The translations under genes and the position numbers were made by a program. 13,734 nt of DNA from Prevotellaceae bacterium (GTDB taxonomy: Bacteria; Bacteroidota; Bacteroidia; Bacteroidales; UBA932), in NCBI GenBank assembly GCA_031258915.1, contig JAIRMD010000049.1, positions 1-13,734 on the forward strand. Reading direction: 5' to 3'. Shown here piece by piece: positions 13,707-13,734 of this stretch. The notes below the pieces were generated by a model. It saw only the letters and a list, made by a program, of their open reading frames with translations, searched no databases and had not been told where the DNA came from. Positions within the stretch are counted from its first letter, which is position 1. Every line of letters begins with the position of its first letter.

Positions 13707-13734
13707 TCGTGCATGCTTTTTTTGGGAAGGCAGG

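Overview
The window looks like chromosomal housekeeping DNA from a member of the phylum Bacteroidota. The main reason is the promoters. Most transcription units have a TAnnTTTG box at the distance expected of the Bacteroidota -7 element (uvrB, cdd, mltG, the RNA ligase gene, araA, tRNA-Phe, maeB, purB), and two of these pair with an upstream TTTG at exactly 19 bp. Shine-Dalgarno motifs are nearly absent and leaders are A/T-rich. Several proteins (the CcsA tail, the MltG and LolC/E-type sequences, the long-form PyrF) also look like Bacteroidota versions. Coding DNA is fairly GC-rich and the gaps are AT-rich. I cannot name a genus.

Layout. 1-545 holds the 3' end of a CcsA-type cytochrome c assembly gene. 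After a G10 tract, a 12-bp palindrome and a promoter comes uvrB (694-2733, TTG start), which converges on cdd (minus strand) with a 3-bp gap. cdd and mltG diverge from a shared intergenic promoter region. mltG is followed by a hairpin and T10 tract, then a 220-aa stand-alone ATP-dependent RNA ligase, then araA and pyrF, which lie 7 bp apart and are probably co-transcribed. pyrF converges with a 4-bp gap on a minus-strand LolC/LolE-type permease. A tRNA-Phe gene follows, with a textbook promoter and a perfect 17-bp tandem duplication just downstream. The minus-strand maeB (malic enzyme fused to a phosphotransacetylase-like domain) has a perfect 17-bp palindrome where its transcript should start. 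Between maeB and purB lies a 26-codon ORF, with its own promoter, that looks like a broken remnant. purB (11967-13310) has its own -7 box.

The last 424 bases have no recognisable gene. They hold an (AG)18 dinucleotide tract inside a 58-codon ORF with a near-consensus promoter upstream. Gain or loss of one repeat unit would open the frame to the end of the window, so this is a candidate phase-variable locus and the least explained part of the sequence.

The genes do not form one pathway. They cover nucleotide metabolism (cdd, pyrF, purB), DNA repair (uvrB), cell wall (mltG), envelope transport (LolC/E-type), carbon metabolism (araA, maeB), cytochrome maturation (ccsA) and RNA end-joining. No complete novel multi-gene system, CRISPR array, prophage or insertion sequence was seen. 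The best leads are the AG-repeat locus, the maeB operator-like palindrome, the minimal RNA ligase and the broken small gene before purB.
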